A stretch of DNA of 64,000 nucleotides from CAVTYH01 sp963738835 (GCA_963738835.1 CAVTYH010000004.1:124001-188000); one strand, 5' to 3'; positions 1 to 10,409 are shown, counted from the stretch's first letter. Notes: generated from the sequence alone by a model not told the origin. Numbers and translations: made by a program.

Positions 1-621
1 GGTGGCCGGCCGACGTCAGCCTGCAGATGCACCCAAGTCAAAACCCTGGTTAATGAACAACACGCGGCGCCTCGCCTCGATGGTGAGAGATTGTCGTCCA
101 CTGTTGCCCCTAAGCAGGGCTCAAGCGACCAACACCCCTTCGGCAGCCTGGCAATCCTGACACACATACAGGACCCATAGCTTTGCGCCCCAGCCTTACG
201 ACTGGTTTGCCTTTCTCGAGGATGCAAACGCCTAGCAGGCCCGAATTCTGTTGCGCGCCAGTTTTGACGCACCGGACGATCTATTTTTGGAAAAGGATCC
301 GGCGGTCTCTGACCACGCTTTACCACGACCCGAAAGTCATGTCACACGCCAAAAGTCACTTGATTGCTCAATTGCTTTTGCCTGTGCATTCAAACGTAGG
401 TCGCGCTTTTCGGATGTCAAATCGAGAACTTTAAGAAATCTTTTACACAGCGCACACTTTCCCAATCACCGTGCGTAAACTTCTCGTTAGCAAACACTTT
501 GCATCGAAACAAATATTTATTTGGCGCTTCCTTAAAAGCTATCGTTGTTGTGCAAGGCAAGAATTTGGCGGCGCAAAGTTTCATCTGATTCAGTGGTGGT
601 AAAATTGCTCCGCGGTGGCAA
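1..621. other. No gene recognised
   Basis: Only short overlapping frames with no family resemblance and no convincing ribosome-binding site are present. The stretch from about 430 to 570 is AT-richer than its surroundings and could hold the promoter of the operon that starts at 622, but I see no clear -35/-10 pair. Confidence 0.5.
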
Positions 622-1569
622 ATGCAAATTGTGAACCATTGGACGACCGATGCGCTCGATCGACTGACTCACGGCCCGTGCGGTTATCATTCGGGCGAAG
701 TGTCAGCCGCTGAGGCCACGGCACTTGCCGCAATTGCACTTTTGGGCGTAGATCGTGCCGAATCTGCACAATCGAATTTGACATGGATCGCCAAAACACA
801 ATCTTCCGGCGGCAGTGTGGCGCCGTTCGCTGATTTGAAACAGCCGGGCTGGCCGACAGCTTGGGCGATAATCGCTGCCACGGTTGCCTCGCAACAAAAG
901 CGGGCCGAGACCAAAACGCAAATTGATTCGTCCGAAGAATCGTACGCCTTCGACATTGCCCGCGCTCAAGAGTGGTTGCTGGCAGCCGAGGGCAAAAAGT
1001 TGGAGCCGTCGCCCGAGTTTGGGCACGATCCGCAATTGGTCGGCTGGCCGTGGGTAGTCAGCACGCATTCGTGGCAGGAACCAACCGCGGTTTCGGTGCT
1101 CGCACTCAAAGCCGTGGGGCTGAAACAGCATCCGCGAACTCGCGAGGGTGTGAAACTTCTCATCAACCGTTTGCTGATCGTCGGCGGCTGCAATTACGGC
1201 AACACCGTGGTCTTTGGCCAACGACTGCGTCCGCATGTTGAACCAACTGGAATCACCATGTTGGCGTTAGCAGGTGAAACGATCGACGACCCTCGAATTG
1301 AGCGATCGTTGCAATACCTCGCTGAAGCATTATCGGCGGACACGACGCCGATTTCCCTGAGCTACGGTTTGCTGGGATTGGCGGCCCACGATCGAATTCC
1401 TGCTGAAGCCGCCAATTGGTTGGAAAACGCCTATCGCCGCACCATCCAGCGCGATGCCGCACCGCTAACTCTCGCGCTTTTGGTGCTGGCCGCTCAAGGC
1501 GCGGAATGCCCGCTTGTCAAGATTACGCAAGCCGCTACGGCACAGCCAAAGGGCGCGCAAAGCACATGA
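622..1569 (+). CDS. Prenyltransferase/squalene-cyclase-like repeat protein
   Basis: A 315-aa protein without a signal peptide. It resembles the alpha/alpha-barrel repeats of squalene-hopene cyclases and prenyltransferase beta subunits: alternating helices with Gly-Gly-Ser and Trp-Pro-Thr-Ala-Trp motifs (GGSVAPFADLKQPGWPTAWA near residues 65-85, then WPWVVSTHSW near 140). Full cyclases have about 600-700 residues, so this is a half-size member, and I see no DxDD catalytic motif. It may be a non-enzymatic repeat protein. Its stop overlaps the next start in an ATGA (1566-1569), so translational coupling to the DUF362 gene is likely. It heads a run that continues with YfhO and a glycosyltransferase. 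The start is uncertain because no strong Shine-Dalgarno sequence precedes it. Confidence 0.7.
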   Translation: MQIVNHWTTDALDRLTHGPCGYHSGEVSAAEATALAAIALLGVDRAESAQSNLTWIAKTQSSGGSVAPFADLKQPGWPTAWAIIAATVASQQKRAETKTQIDSSEESYAFDIARAQEWLLAAEGKKLEPSPEFGHDPQLVGWPWVVSTHSWQEPTAVSVLALKAVGLKQHPRTREGVKLLINRLLIVGGCNYGNTVVFGQRLRPHVEPTGITMLALAGETIDDPRIERSLQYLAEALSADTTPISLSYGLLGLAAHDRIPAEAANWLENAYRRTIQRDAAPLTLALLVLAAQGAECPLVKITQAATAQPKGAQST

Positions 1570-2669
1570 CAGAACACCAAAATTTGCCGACCGATGGACC
1601 GCTGCAATCCGGCAGTCTTGGCCCCGCTGCATCAACGCCGTGCAAATTCGGCCGCCGCAAGCTGCTGATCGCCACAGGCGCTGTCGCCGCCGGCGCGATT
1701 GGATACCCGCTCGTTAAACGTGCCTTCGCCGCGCAGCAGCCGGTGTTTATTGCGAAGAATCAGCGATACGACGGACCGCTGCGGCAAACGATCGCCGATG
1801 GCTTGCTGGCCACGGGTGTTGATCCAACTCAGTTGCGCGGTAAGCGCGTGCTGCTTAAGCCGAACCTTGTTGAGCCGACTAAACTTGCTCCGCACTTGAC
1901 AACAAATCCCGCGATGGTCGTCGCAGCTGCCGAAGTTTTTCGCAATTGGGGCGCCGATGTCGTCGTCGGCGAGGCCCCGGGCCACGTTCGCGATACCGAG
2001 ATGGCGCTCGCGGAAAGCGGAATGCGGTCGGCCCTCGACGACGCAGAGCTGCCATTCGCCGACCTCAATTATGAAGAAGTCGTGTGGACGCCGAATCGCG
2101 GCAAAGTTAGCACACTCGAAGGGTTTTATTTCCCGCGCAGCGTTGCCCAGGCCGACCTCATCGTCTCGATGCCGAAGATGAAAACTCATCACTGGGTCGG
2201 TGTCACGGCCGCGATGAAAAACTTGTATGGCACTATTCCCGGTGTTGTCTACGGCTGGCCGAAAAATGTGCTGCATCATGCCGGGATTCCGAACACGGTG
2301 TACGATATCAATGCTTCGCTGCCAAAATCGCTGGCGATTATCGATGCTATTTTGTGCATGGAAGGGGACGGGCCGATCATGGGGAGTCCAAAGCCAATGG
2401 GCCTCGTGCTGATCGGCCCCAACCTTCCGGCCGTCGATGCCACAGCCGCGCGAATTATGAATTTAAGGCCGGAAAACGTCAGTTACCTCGCTCTTGCGGC
2501 GGATCGTCTGGGGCCGATCGACGATCGTCACATCGTGCAACGCGGCGAGCACTGGCAGGACTTGGTCAGTCCGTTTTCGATCATCGATGCACCGCATTTG
2601 CGCAACCTGCCGGCTGATCCGCGGGTGCTAATATCCAAGATTTCACGTGCTGCGACCGTGACTATTTGA
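1566..2669 (+). CDS. DUF362 domain protein, Tat-exported
   Basis: A 367-aa protein when started at the ATG of the ATGA overlap at 1566. An open frame continues upstream to 1416, but that part overlaps the preceding gene in another frame and is unlikely to be used. Residues ~29-45 carry a twin-arginine-type signal (FGRRKLLIATGAVAAGA). The body fits DUF362: a KPNLV motif, then VVVGEAPGH, VSMPKMKTHHWVGVT and KNLYGTIPG, and a C-terminal part that assigns locus and cofactor-like contacts. DUF362 members are often linked to iron-sulphur or redox chemistry, but I see no Cys cluster here, so the reaction is unknown. Export by Tat suggests a folded periplasmic protein. Confidence 0.82.
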   Translation: MTEHQNLPTDGPLQSGSLGPAASTPCKFGRRKLLIATGAVAAGAIGYPLVKRAFAAQQPVFIAKNQRYDGPLRQTIADGLLATGVDPTQLRGKRVLLKPNLVEPTKLAPHLTTNPAMVVAAAEVFRNWGADVVVGEAPGHVRDTEMALAESGMRSALDDAELPFADLNYEEVVWTPNRGKVSTLEGFYFPRSVAQADLIVSMPKMKTHHWVGVTAAMKNLYGTIPGVVYGWPKNVLHHAGIPNTVYDINASLPKSLAIIDAILCMEGDGPIMGSPKPMGLVLIGPNLPAVDATAARIMNLRPENVSYLALAADRLGPIDDRHIVQRGEHWQDLVSPFSIIDAPHLRNLPADPRVLISKISRAATVTI

Positions 2670-2730
2670 TTTCTTCCCTGGATTTCACCACGGAGTCACG
2701 AAGATCACGGAGAAAACTGGCGGACATGGC

Positions 2731-5022
2731 ATGACGAACGATTCTGAAACCGGTTTGATGGAGTTACCGACGTGCTATGAAACGTCGGCCGACCGACATT
2801 CAGGATCGGAGACTCGTTCCACATTCCACATTTCCCAGTCCCCATTTGCCCGAGGCGATCTTGCATTCCCCGTTGCGCTGCTCAGCGCCGCTGCCCTGCT
2901 CGTCGCACTTGCTTGGCCAATGCTCCGCGGCCAAGTGTATGTCGCCGATGATCTGGGCGAATTTCATTTGCCGCTCCGATTGTTTTACGCTCAGCAATTA
3001 GAACGTGGCGAAGCTTTCGATTGGTGCCCCGACTTGTATTGCGGATTTTATCTGACCGGCGAAGGGCAGATCGGCGGTTATCACCCGTTGCATTTGGCTT
3101 TGTACAAGACGTTACCGTTGTGGCTGGCATTTGATTTAGAGTGCTGGCTGAGCTATCCGCTCTTGCTCGCTGGGATGTATCTATTTCTGCGGCGGTGGCA
3201 AATCGCTCACGCCGCGGCGTTGTTCGGTGCAACGGCGTTCACCTTCGGTGGATTCAATCTGTTGCACTTTGTGCATCCGAATGCAGTTGCCGTCATCGCT
3301 CATTTGCCGTGGCTGCTGTTGGCGAGTGATATTCTGATCAAGTCGCAAAAACCGCTGCTTCGACGGTGCGCGTTTGCGGCGATTGCTCTGCTGACAGGTT
3401 CTCAATTACTGCTGGGCTACCCGCAATACGTGCTGTTCTCGCTGCTCGTGGAAGGTGGATATGCTTTCTGGATCGCTCGATCGAACATCGCCATGAGGTG
3501 GGCAATGTTGTACTTGGCTGGCCGCTGGATGGCCGCCGTATTGATTGGCTTTTTGATTGGCGCAATCCAATTGCTGCCCACGATCGATGCGCTGCAAAAC
3601 TCTGTTCGACAATCCGCGTCCGCCGACTTCGCCGGTCAAGGCTCGTTGCATTCACTGAATCTGCTGCAACTCGTCGCTCCGTACTTGTTTGCGACACGGG
3701 TGGTCGGAGAGAACACGCACGAATTGGGCCTCTACGTCGGGGCAGTACCGTTGGCACTGGCGGTGTTCTGTTTGATGCGCCATCGGTCGCTGCAATTTCG
3801 GACACTGATCATTGCCGCATCGATCACAGCGGTCGCTGCTCTGCTGTGGGCGTTCGGCAGATTTGGCCCGATGGGTTGGTTTCAAGCGCATGTGCCGCTG
3901 TTGAATAACTTCCGGTTTCCTTGCCGGGCGATCGTCATCTTTCAACTCGCGGTCGCCGTACTCGCCACACTTGGCATGACTTTGCTCCTGCATCAGAAGA
4001 AAAGTTCGCCTCGCAAGAGCGCGATCGAATCGATGCCGCGCAAAATGTGGTTGCTTCCGATCGCCAGTGTGATTGCAATAATCTCCGGCCTGATTGTTTG
4101 GCCGCAGTACCTTTCCGATTGGCCGCTGACCCTTATGGGTCTTCTACTGATGTCTATGGCGGTGTGGTTAATCCACTTCGCCGCGCGCGGCTTGCGTTGG
4201 GCTGTTCCCGCACTTATCGTGCTCTCGGCAATTGATTTGGGGGTCTACGGACTCAGTTATTCGGTGATGGACCGCACCGATTCCCTCGCCAACTACATCA
4301 ATTCCACAAACGTACCGCCCGCGTTGCCAACCACGCGGGTGTCCCTCGACATAACAAATGGAAACAAGGCGGCCGAAGCCCAGAACGCGAGACGAGCCGG
4401 CGACCGCATTTTGTTTGCGGGATGGAAACGTGTTGACGGCTACGCAGGTTTAGAGCCCTCGCGGCAGCTCGATTATTGCCAATCAGCGGCATTGCAGGTC
4501 GCCGGAGTCGATTGGATGTCGACCGGTGCAAAATCTGAATCCCAAGCGGAATGGATCAGACTGCCGAAACCGCAACCGCGGGCGTGGCTGGTCACAAATG
4601 CCAGCGTGAGCACCAATCCGGCAAGTGACATCAATCGAATTTCAATCAGCGACACGGCTTTGGTCGGCAAACCGCTCTCCTTATCAGCCGGCACACTTGG
4701 TGATGTCCAGGTTCTTGTCGATCGTCCCGGAACACTCACGTTCGCCGTCCGTTGTGATACCCAGCAATTGCTAATCATCAGCGAAAGCTTCCATCGGGGC
4801 TGGCACGCGACGCTGGACGGCAAAGACGCCGAAGTTCTGCCCGCAAACGGCGATTTTATGGGCGTGGTCGTACTACCCGGCAACCACAAAGTCTCGCTGA
4901 ATTTCCAACCTCAGAGCCTGCAATTGGGCCGCATGGTCTCAAGTTTTGGCCTAGGTTTGATCGTGGCAACACTTTTGTGGCCTGTAAGGCCAGGGCGACG
5001 GAAGCCATACAACATTGAATAG
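2731..5022 (+). CDS. YfhO-like polytopic membrane protein
   Basis: A 763-aa protein with about 12 hydrophobic segments between residues ~45 and ~510, followed by a large soluble domain of about 230 residues and one last membrane segment near residue 740. Diagnostic features of the YfhO family are the acidic N-terminal loop (VADDLGEFHLPLR), GxGQIGGYHPLHL, and NNFRFPCRAIVIF before a membrane segment. YfhO proteins are GT-C-like. In Bacillus they act with a DPM1-type glycosyltransferase in glycosylation of envelope polymers. Here such a glycosyltransferase follows directly and overlaps the stop by 8 bp, which fits a lipid-linked sugar donor pathway. The sugar and acceptor cannot be read from sequence. 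Confidence 0.82.
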   Translation: MTNDSETGLMELPTCYETSADRHSGSETRSTFHISQSPFARGDLAFPVALLSAAALLVALAWPMLRGQVYVADDLGEFHLPLRLFYAQQLERGEAFDWCPDLYCGFYLTGEGQIGGYHPLHLALYKTLPLWLAFDLECWLSYPLLLAGMYLFLRRWQIAHAAALFGATAFTFGGFNLLHFVHPNAVAVIAHLPWLLLASDILIKSQKPLLRRCAFAAIALLTGSQLLLGYPQYVLFSLLVEGGYAFWIARSNIAMRWAMLYLAGRWMAAVLIGFLIGAIQLLPTIDALQNSVRQSASADFAGQGSLHSLNLLQLVAPYLFATRVVGENTHELGLYVGAVPLALAVFCLMRHRSLQFRTLIIAASITAVAALLWAFGRFGPMGWFQAHVPLLNNFRFPCRAIVIFQLAVAVLATLGMTLLLHQKKSSPRKSAIESMPRKMWLLPIASVIAIISGLIVWPQYLSDWPLTLMGLLLMSMAVWLIHFAARGLRWAVPALIVLSAIDLGVYGLSYSVMDRTDSLANYINSTNVPPALPTTRVSLDITNGNKAAEAQNARRAGDRILFAGWKRVDGYAGLEPSRQLDYCQSAALQVAGVDWMSTGAKSESQAEWIRLPKPQPRAWLVTNASVSTNPASDINRISISDTALVGKPLSLSAGTLGDVQVLVDRPGTLTFAVRCDTQQLLIISESFHRGWHATLDGKDAEVLPANGDFMGVVVLPGNHKVSLNFQPQSLQLGRMVSSFGLGLIVATLLWPVRPGRRKPYNIE

Positions 5023-6289
5023 CAACTTGCTGAATCATCAACACGCGATGAACTCCGCGCCAGTTCCGCCAAATCGGCCACCGGTTTCCGATGCGCTAAT
5101 TAGCGTCGTGCTGCCCGTGTACAACGAGTCGGGTGTGCTGGTCGAATTGTGCCAGCGGTTGCGCGCTGCCCTTTGCGCCTGCCGTACGACGTATGAAATC
5201 GTCTTCGTCAACGACGGCTCCAACGACCCAACCGCGGCGCTGCTCGATCAACTGACGCGGCAATTCGACGAAGTGCGCGTGGTGCATCTCTCGCGCAACT
5301 TCGGTCATCAAGCGGCAATTCAAGCCGGCCTGACGCATGCCCGGGGCGATGCCGTGGTGTTGATGGATAGCGATTTACAAGATCCGCCGGAAGCAATCGA
5401 CAAGCTGCTTGACGCCTGGCAGGCTGGTTATGACGTGGCCTACGCCATTCGCACAGGGCGTAAAGAATGGTTCGGCAAGCGACTGATGTTTGCCTGTTTT
5501 CATCGGCTGCTGTCGTCAATTTCTCGAACGCCAATTCCAGTTAATGCCGGCAATTTCGGACTGATTGATGCGCGCGTGGCACGAGCCATTCTCGCTCTGG
5601 GAGAGCGCGATCGGTACTTGCCCGGCTTGCGTTCCTGGGTGGGATTCAAACAAATTGGCGTACCTGTCGAACGAGGATCACGATACGACGCCCGGCCCCG
5701 AGTTTCGCTGCGAGGTTTGATCCGCCTGGCACGCACCGCCGTTTATTCATTCTCTTCGCTGCCGCTGGCGATGTTTTCCTGGATCGGCTGGATGGCCTTC
5801 GCAATGTTCCTGACCGTCAGTGGCTACTCCGTATACTGCCGATTCTTTACCGCCTTGGCTGTGCCCGGCTGGACTTCGCAATTGGTGACGATAAGTTTCT
5901 TCGCCTCGCTCAATGCACTGGGCATTAGCATGCTCGGCGAATACGTGGTGCGAATTTACGACCAAGTTCGGGCCAGGCCGTTGTACCTGGTCGACCGCAC
6001 GGTGAACATCGCGGCGGAAGATTCGTCCGTCGGGCCCGCAAACCAACGAACGCAAAACCGGCCTGACGATCTTCAATTGGCCGATCTTGATCCGTTGGAT
6101 TTAGCTCCTCACTGGGACGATGCGTATCAGCATCTGCTCGATCAGGCCAACGATTTATTGGAGCTGGGCGAATTGGTTCGGGCCGAAGCAGCGGAATTGG
6201 CAGAGCTGAGCAAGCGGGACGAAATAGCCCGGGACGAAGATCAAGCGCCAGCAGTGCTGAAGCTTGCAGACGCGCGACCATCACGCTGA
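5015..6289 (+). CDS. Family 2 glycosyltransferase, DPM1/polyprenyl-phosphate type
   Basis: A GT2 transferase with the GT-A signatures ISVVLPVYNE, VNDGSNDPT, LSRNFGHQAA and the metal-binding DSDLQDPPE. It is followed by two membrane segments around residues 250-330, as in polyprenyl-phosphate sugar synthases (GtrB/ArnC/DPM1-like). It probably charges a polyprenyl phosphate with a sugar for the YfhO-like protein encoded just upstream. The C-terminal ~85 residues are a charged, Glu/Leu-rich, probably coiled-coil extension not usual for the family. The reading frame can start at TTG 5015, overlapping yfhO by 8 bp, or at ATG 5048. Neither has a strong ribosome-binding site. Confidence 0.85.
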   Translation: MNSNLLNHQHAMNSAPVPPNRPPVSDALISVVLPVYNESGVLVELCQRLRAALCACRTTYEIVFVNDGSNDPTAALLDQLTRQFDEVRVVHLSRNFGHQAAIQAGLTHARGDAVVLMDSDLQDPPEAIDKLLDAWQAGYDVAYAIRTGRKEWFGKRLMFACFHRLLSSISRTPIPVNAGNFGLIDARVARAILALGERDRYLPGLRSWVGFKQIGVPVERGSRYDARPRVSLRGLIRLARTAVYSFSSLPLAMFSWIGWMAFAMFLTVSGYSVYCRFFTALAVPGWTSQLVTISFFASLNALGISMLGEYVVRIYDQVRARPLYLVDRTVNIAAEDSSVGPANQRTQNRPDDLQLADLDPLDLAPHWDDAYQHLLDQANDLLELGELVRAEAAELAELSKRDEIARDEDQAPAVLKLADARPSR

Positions 6290-6350
6290 GCGGCCGCTAA
6301 GCCGCAGGTGGGTTTAACTGCGCACTGTGAATTCCGCACTTCGCACTTCG

Positions 6351-8187
6351 TCAATCCCACCACCAGTGCTCGCGGGTTTCAGCCTTTTTCGGCGCCGCTC
6401 TGAAGCGGTCGGCTTTCAATAGGCCGTAATTGTCGGTCTTGATCGCAGTCGGCTTCACCAGCGAAGCGGGGTCGATCCGCACGCCGCCGCTCACGCCAAC
6501 GATGATATTCACTTTGTTGACCACGCGGTGATTGATCACTGTCTCCACCGTTTTCGGCGCGGTGGCCAATGGCACCTGATATTGCTGCGGATCGCCGAAA
6601 TACAACAGATGCCAGCGAACCTTGTCCGGCAGATTTTCGCTGCGCAGCAGCGCCGACCAGCGACAGATCGCAGAGATTTTGCAGTTCGGCATAAATCGGA
6701 TATTTGACCGCCAGCTCGGCAAAGTGCTTCGTGAAATTTTGGGCAAATTGCTGATTCAAAGTATCGGAGTTGCCGGTATGCACGCGCTGGCCCGCTTCGG
6801 TCAGCATTTCGTTTTCGCTCAGCACTTTAACCCCTTGGCCGTGCAGCTCAAAGGCATCGCGGTCCGCCGAAGCTACAATGGCCTCATAGTTCAGCGTGAA
6901 CCACCAGCGCAGCACGTCCATCGGCGGCGGCGGCTGGCCCGGCGGCACCTTGATCATGTCGAGATAGCTGGGCACATCCAGCACACCCTCTTCCAACCCC
7001 ATGCCGATCAACTTCATCCTGATAATCGGCTTCGACCAGCACCAGCCCGGCGCGCGTTCGCGGATCGATGCCGTACACGTCGATGTCTTGCGGCCCGAGC
7101 TTTTGCCGCAGCTGCTTGAGCCATGAGTCACGTTGCCCGGGCTTCAGTGGCGATTTGGTGTGTCTTTGAGGAACTGCTGCACTTCGGCCAGGGCGTTTTG
7201 CGTGGGCGTAATCGAACAGCCAAAGCGTGCATCGCCGGCCGAAAGCATGTGCCGCAGCACCACCACCAGATCGTCCAGGCGCAGCACCGGCCGGTTTGTT
7301 TCTTTGCCGACGAGCCGGCCTTCGCGATCCATCTGCCAATCGCCAGCCGGGCCAGCCAGCACAATCTCTCCCTGCTCCGGATAGACCAGCACGTATTTGA
7401 TCCGTTGCAAGCCGGCCAACGTTTGCATTTCTTCGGTGGGTCGCCGGCCTTGGGCCGCGAGCAATTGAACCTGTCGCTCCAGTCGCACCAAAGAAAGTTT
7501 TCGCAGCGCGGAAGATTGCCGAAGATCGTCATTGAAATTCACCGTCGCCGACGATTGCCGCAGCGCCGCCAGCCCTCCCGACCGATCCTGATTCAAGGCC
7601 GATTGCAGCGCCGCCTGGGCATCGACATACACCCCCCCGGGATACGGCTGAACCGAGCCAGGTCCGCCCACATCGTCCCACGTCTGCGGCGCTATCGTGG
7701 CCGTGATCAAATCAATCAGCGAATCGAAATCGGCCTGATTGCCACCGAACGCGCCGCGAGTTTTCTTCAGCGATTGAGATTTAACCGACGACAACGTGTC
7801 GCTCAGCGTGCGGTCATCGTCGATCATGGCAACCGACCGCAGCGCACTTTGCCGATCGCCGGCTGCCGCTTGGGCCTGGGCAATTTGAGCCAGAATTGCG
7901 TCGTGTTGAATCGTTGTGCTGCCGGCTGCTTGCACCATCTGCAACGCAGGTGCGAATTCACCGGCTTCCAAATACTGGCGCACCTGGTCTGCGGGACCAG
8001 CATCAGCGGCCCGTAGCACCGCGCCGCTGGCAATCAGAATAACAACAGGCCAATGAAGAGTGCGAGTACACGCACCAAGCAGTGCAGAAGCCGATCCTGG
8101 CGATCCTCGGCGACGTTGGTCCAATGGCCACTGGCAATGCGTGCCATCCGACACCTCCTCTGCAACACGTTCCATTTGGAAACTCAA
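6351..8187 (-). CDS. DUF1598 planctomycete protein, frameshifted
   Basis: One gene spread over several frames. The N-terminal part runs to about 7150. The sequence then continues as KPGQRDSWLKQLRQKLGPQD in a second frame, from about 7023 as MKLIGMGLEEGVLDVPSYLD in a third, and from about 6655 as LLRSENLPDKVRWHLLYFGD in a fourth. The order and spacing fit a continuous protein of about 570-610 residues of the planctomycete family DUF1598, whose role is unknown. The N-terminus is also doubtful. A further one-base correction near 8043 would join VRVLALFIGLLL to ILIASGAVLRAADA, giving a good Sec signal with an Ala-x-Ala site and a GTG start near 8078. It is convergent with the glycosyltransferase gene. 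It is either a decayed gene or, more likely, one carrying sequencing indels. Confidence 0.75.
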
Positions 8188-8279
8188 TTAAGAAAAGGCG
8201 ACGCCTCAATTGCCGCGGCATCAACTGTTCCAGCCATCTGCCGCAGCACTCACTAGCCTCGCATAACCGCGGCGCAAAG

Positions 8280-8604
8280 TCAAGCATCGTCAAAAATCGG
8301 TAGTGTATCAGTTTGAATTCGGAGGATTCCAAAGCGCGTTGTTAGGGTGTTCCAAATTACGACGAGCACAGCCTGTAGAATCCAGCCAAATGGAATTGCG
8401 AACACGACGACAATGAGCGGGAGCATGACTCCGTTCAAAACGACCTCCGCATCAAAATCTCCTTTAAGCATGTCGACCAATGCCAAATGGGTAGCTGGGG
8501 TAGAACTTCCCAGGCATCCGTGAAAGCCCGATTGGCAGAGAAACGCACGCAGTGGCAATCGCCCACAGCCAGCGATTAGTTTTGAATTTTCTTGGCTCGT
8601 CCAT
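8280..8604 (-). CDS. Small membrane protein, probably frameshifted
   Basis: From ATG 8604 the frame reads MDEPRKFKTNRWLWAIATA, a typical cytosolic N-terminus leading into a membrane segment, but it stops after about 46 residues. A neighbouring frame continues with VLNGVMLPLIVVVFAIPFGW, a second membrane segment, to a stop at 8280. A one-base correction near 8510 would make a ~107-aa two-pass membrane protein. I do not recognise a family. Confidence 0.4.
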
Positions 8605-8865
8605 GCTATCATCATACCCGATCAGCCTTGCAAAGCGGTGGGCTAACCGGATACAGCGGGTATGCCTGCACCGGGGCTTTCTGCCAAGTGAGCCCGACAG
8701 TTTGAATCAGGCCAGGAATCGGTTTTTCGACGCTGTATTGGTGGGTTCTAATGCATTTTCCGCGCGGCATCGCTGGACCGCTGCCTCGATATGCTTTTTG
8801 CGACAGCCGGATGTTCGTCTGCTGAAGTTCGTGCTTCGGCGATGGCAATTTGTGCCGGTCGTTCG

Positions 8866-9076
8866 GACCTTAGGGAACTGATTTGCATCAGATGCGGCAT
8901 TTACGGGCCGGGCTATTTCCTGTTGTCCTTTGGCCCTCGAAGAAAGGCCTGGAAACCCGGTAGCAAACAGGCACGATCATTACCTCGGGTTGAGGACCAC
9001 GAATCCGTCGCATACCCACAATTCTGGCGTGTGTCTCAAATGCGACTACTCAAATTGCCTATACGTGTTCTTTTGG
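8866..9076 (+). repeat. Copy 1 of a ~210-bp direct repeat
   Basis: Closely similar (about 90% by eye) to 11611-11826 in the same orientation. The shared core includes CCTGGAAACCCGGTAGCAAA and TTGCCTATACGTGTTCTTTT. All frames on both strands are broken in one or both copies, so I read it as a non-coding repeated element. Copy 1 ends 5 bp before the palindrome occupied by the IS4-family element. The interval between it and 8605 holds no gene that I can support. Confidence 0.8.
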
Positions 9077-9081
9077 GAAAG

Positions 9082-9103
9082 GAAAAAGGGACATTCTGGA
9101 ATG
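9082..9103. repeat. Left half of the palindrome split by the IS
   Basis: GAAAAAGGGA followed by CATTCTGGAATG. The last 12 bases are the left target-site duplicate. With the right half (10410-10431) it rebuilds a palindrome like the intact hairpins at 11556-11605 and 32309-32357. Confidence 0.75.
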
Positions 9104-10409
9104 GCATGAAGTTAGTCTGTAATCTTCGAGCGTGCCGCTGGTTAGCGATGCTAGCAAGGATTGTCGGATGTAGTTGAAAGGAAGGTGGACCTCGATGTCA
9201 GAATGTTGGTGCGAACTAAACATCACTCCAACAGCGAGGTCTCACCATGGCGCTGAGTATTGTCGAGGCGATCGAGCGTATCAAGGCCGGTGTGGCAAAG
9301 TGTTTGACGGCGGAATCGATTGAAAAAGCATGCCGCACGGGCGGGCATAGTTGGCGGCAAAGGGAAGTCGGGCCAGTCCAGACCGTATGGACGTTTCTGG
9401 TGGATGGATCGAGCTTCTCGATGCCGGACACGCCGCGTCTCAATCGCACTTCGGTCAGCCTGGCCAGCAATGCGCCGGCTGCGGCTTTCCGGTGGCGCAC
9501 TGGCTGACGCTGTTTGACGTCCAGAGCGGATTGCTGATCAAGCACCTGGCGTCGCCGCTGCGAACGCACGACATGGCTCACGTGGCCCAGTTGCATCCGG
9601 AATTGGCGGCGGATGACGTGCTGGTAGGGGATACCGCCTTTGCCTCCTATGCCCATTTGGCCCTGTTGCGGCAGCGGAATTTGCAGGGCGTGTTCCGTGC
9701 TCATCAGCGGCAATTGATCAGCTTCCGCCGCGATCGGAAGCTCGTCGGTAAGCTGTCCGCAGGCACGGTCGCCACGGCGGCCACCGGACGCTTGGTTCGC
9801 AAGCTGGGTCGGTACGATCAACTGGTGGAATACCTCAAGCCGCCGCAAGTTCCCACCTGGATGGATGCCCAGACGTTTCGGCGCTGCCGGACAAACTCGT
9901 CGTACGCGAGCTGCGCTTCACGACCCATCAAAGGGGTGCGCACCCGGACCATCACGCTGGTCACCACGTTGTTGGACTCAGAGGAATATCCAGCCGCCGA
10001 ACTGGCCGCGCTCTACGGCCAGCGTTGGCAAATCGAAACCCATCTGGGTCAGCTCAAGACGACGATGGGCATGGATGTGCTGCTTAGGCTCACGAAGCGT
10101 GGAGGGAGTGCTCAAGGAGCTGACGATCTACGCCCTGGTTTACAATTTGGTGCGCCTGGCGATGCTCCAAGCGGCCCAACTTCAACGCACCAGCGTCCAC
10201 TCGCTCAGCTTTGTTGACGCGCTACGTTGGTTGGCGAAAGCCTGCTGGTGTTCCTCGCCGCTGCGCCTCTTGATCAATCCGCGCCGCCCGAACCGCCACG
10301 AACCCCGCGTGCGCAAACGGCGACCTAAAGAGTTCGATTTGATGAACCGCCCACGATGCCAGCTGCACCAACAGCTTCTCGCGAAACATGTTCGGGCTTA
10401 ACTTCATGC
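9104..10409 (+). mobile_element. IS4-family insertion sequence, 1306 bp, degenerate
   Basis: Terminal inverted repeats start GCATGAAGTTA on the left and end TAACTTCATGC on the right. The element is flanked by CATTCTGGAATG (9092-9103) and CATTCTAGAATG (10410-10421), a 12-bp target duplication with one mismatch. This matches the 10-13-bp duplications known for IS4-group elements. Outside the duplications lie GAAAAAGGGA and TCCCCTTTTC, so the target was the centre of a repetitive palindrome. A similar end occurs at 35699-35714 (GAATGGCATGAAGTTA). That copy includes GAATG, so an alternative model puts the tip 5 bp further out. The transposase inside is broken. Confidence 0.8.
9247..10401 (+). pseudogene. 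IS4-family DDE transposase, internally deleted and frameshifted
   Basis: The N-terminal frame reads SIEKACRTGGHSWRQREVGP and runs straight into VDGSSFSMPDTP, the first catalytic Asp region. Homologues have roughly 80 more residues between these parts, so an internal deletion has occurred. After a frame change at ~9430 come VGDTAFASY (second Asp) and YGQRWQIETHLGQLK, a perfect Y-x2-R-x3-E-x6-K signature of the IS4 family with the catalytic Glu. Another change near 10100 leads to VLKELTIYALVYNLVRLAML and the C-terminus at 10401. A local double shift is likely between 9868 and 9935. Even after frame correction the deletion makes activity unlikely, so this copy could move only with help in trans. 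Confidence 0.88.

Noticed and set aside
703..1236. 177-aa antisense frame over the cyclase-like gene
   Set aside because: Antisense shadow of a better supported gene; lacks any family resemblance.
2670..2730. CACGGAGTCACGAAGATCAC tract as a regulatory site
   Set aside because: Similar CAC-GGAG-rich tracts near 37890 and 62616 suggest a common dispersed repeat with no specific link to the downstream genes.
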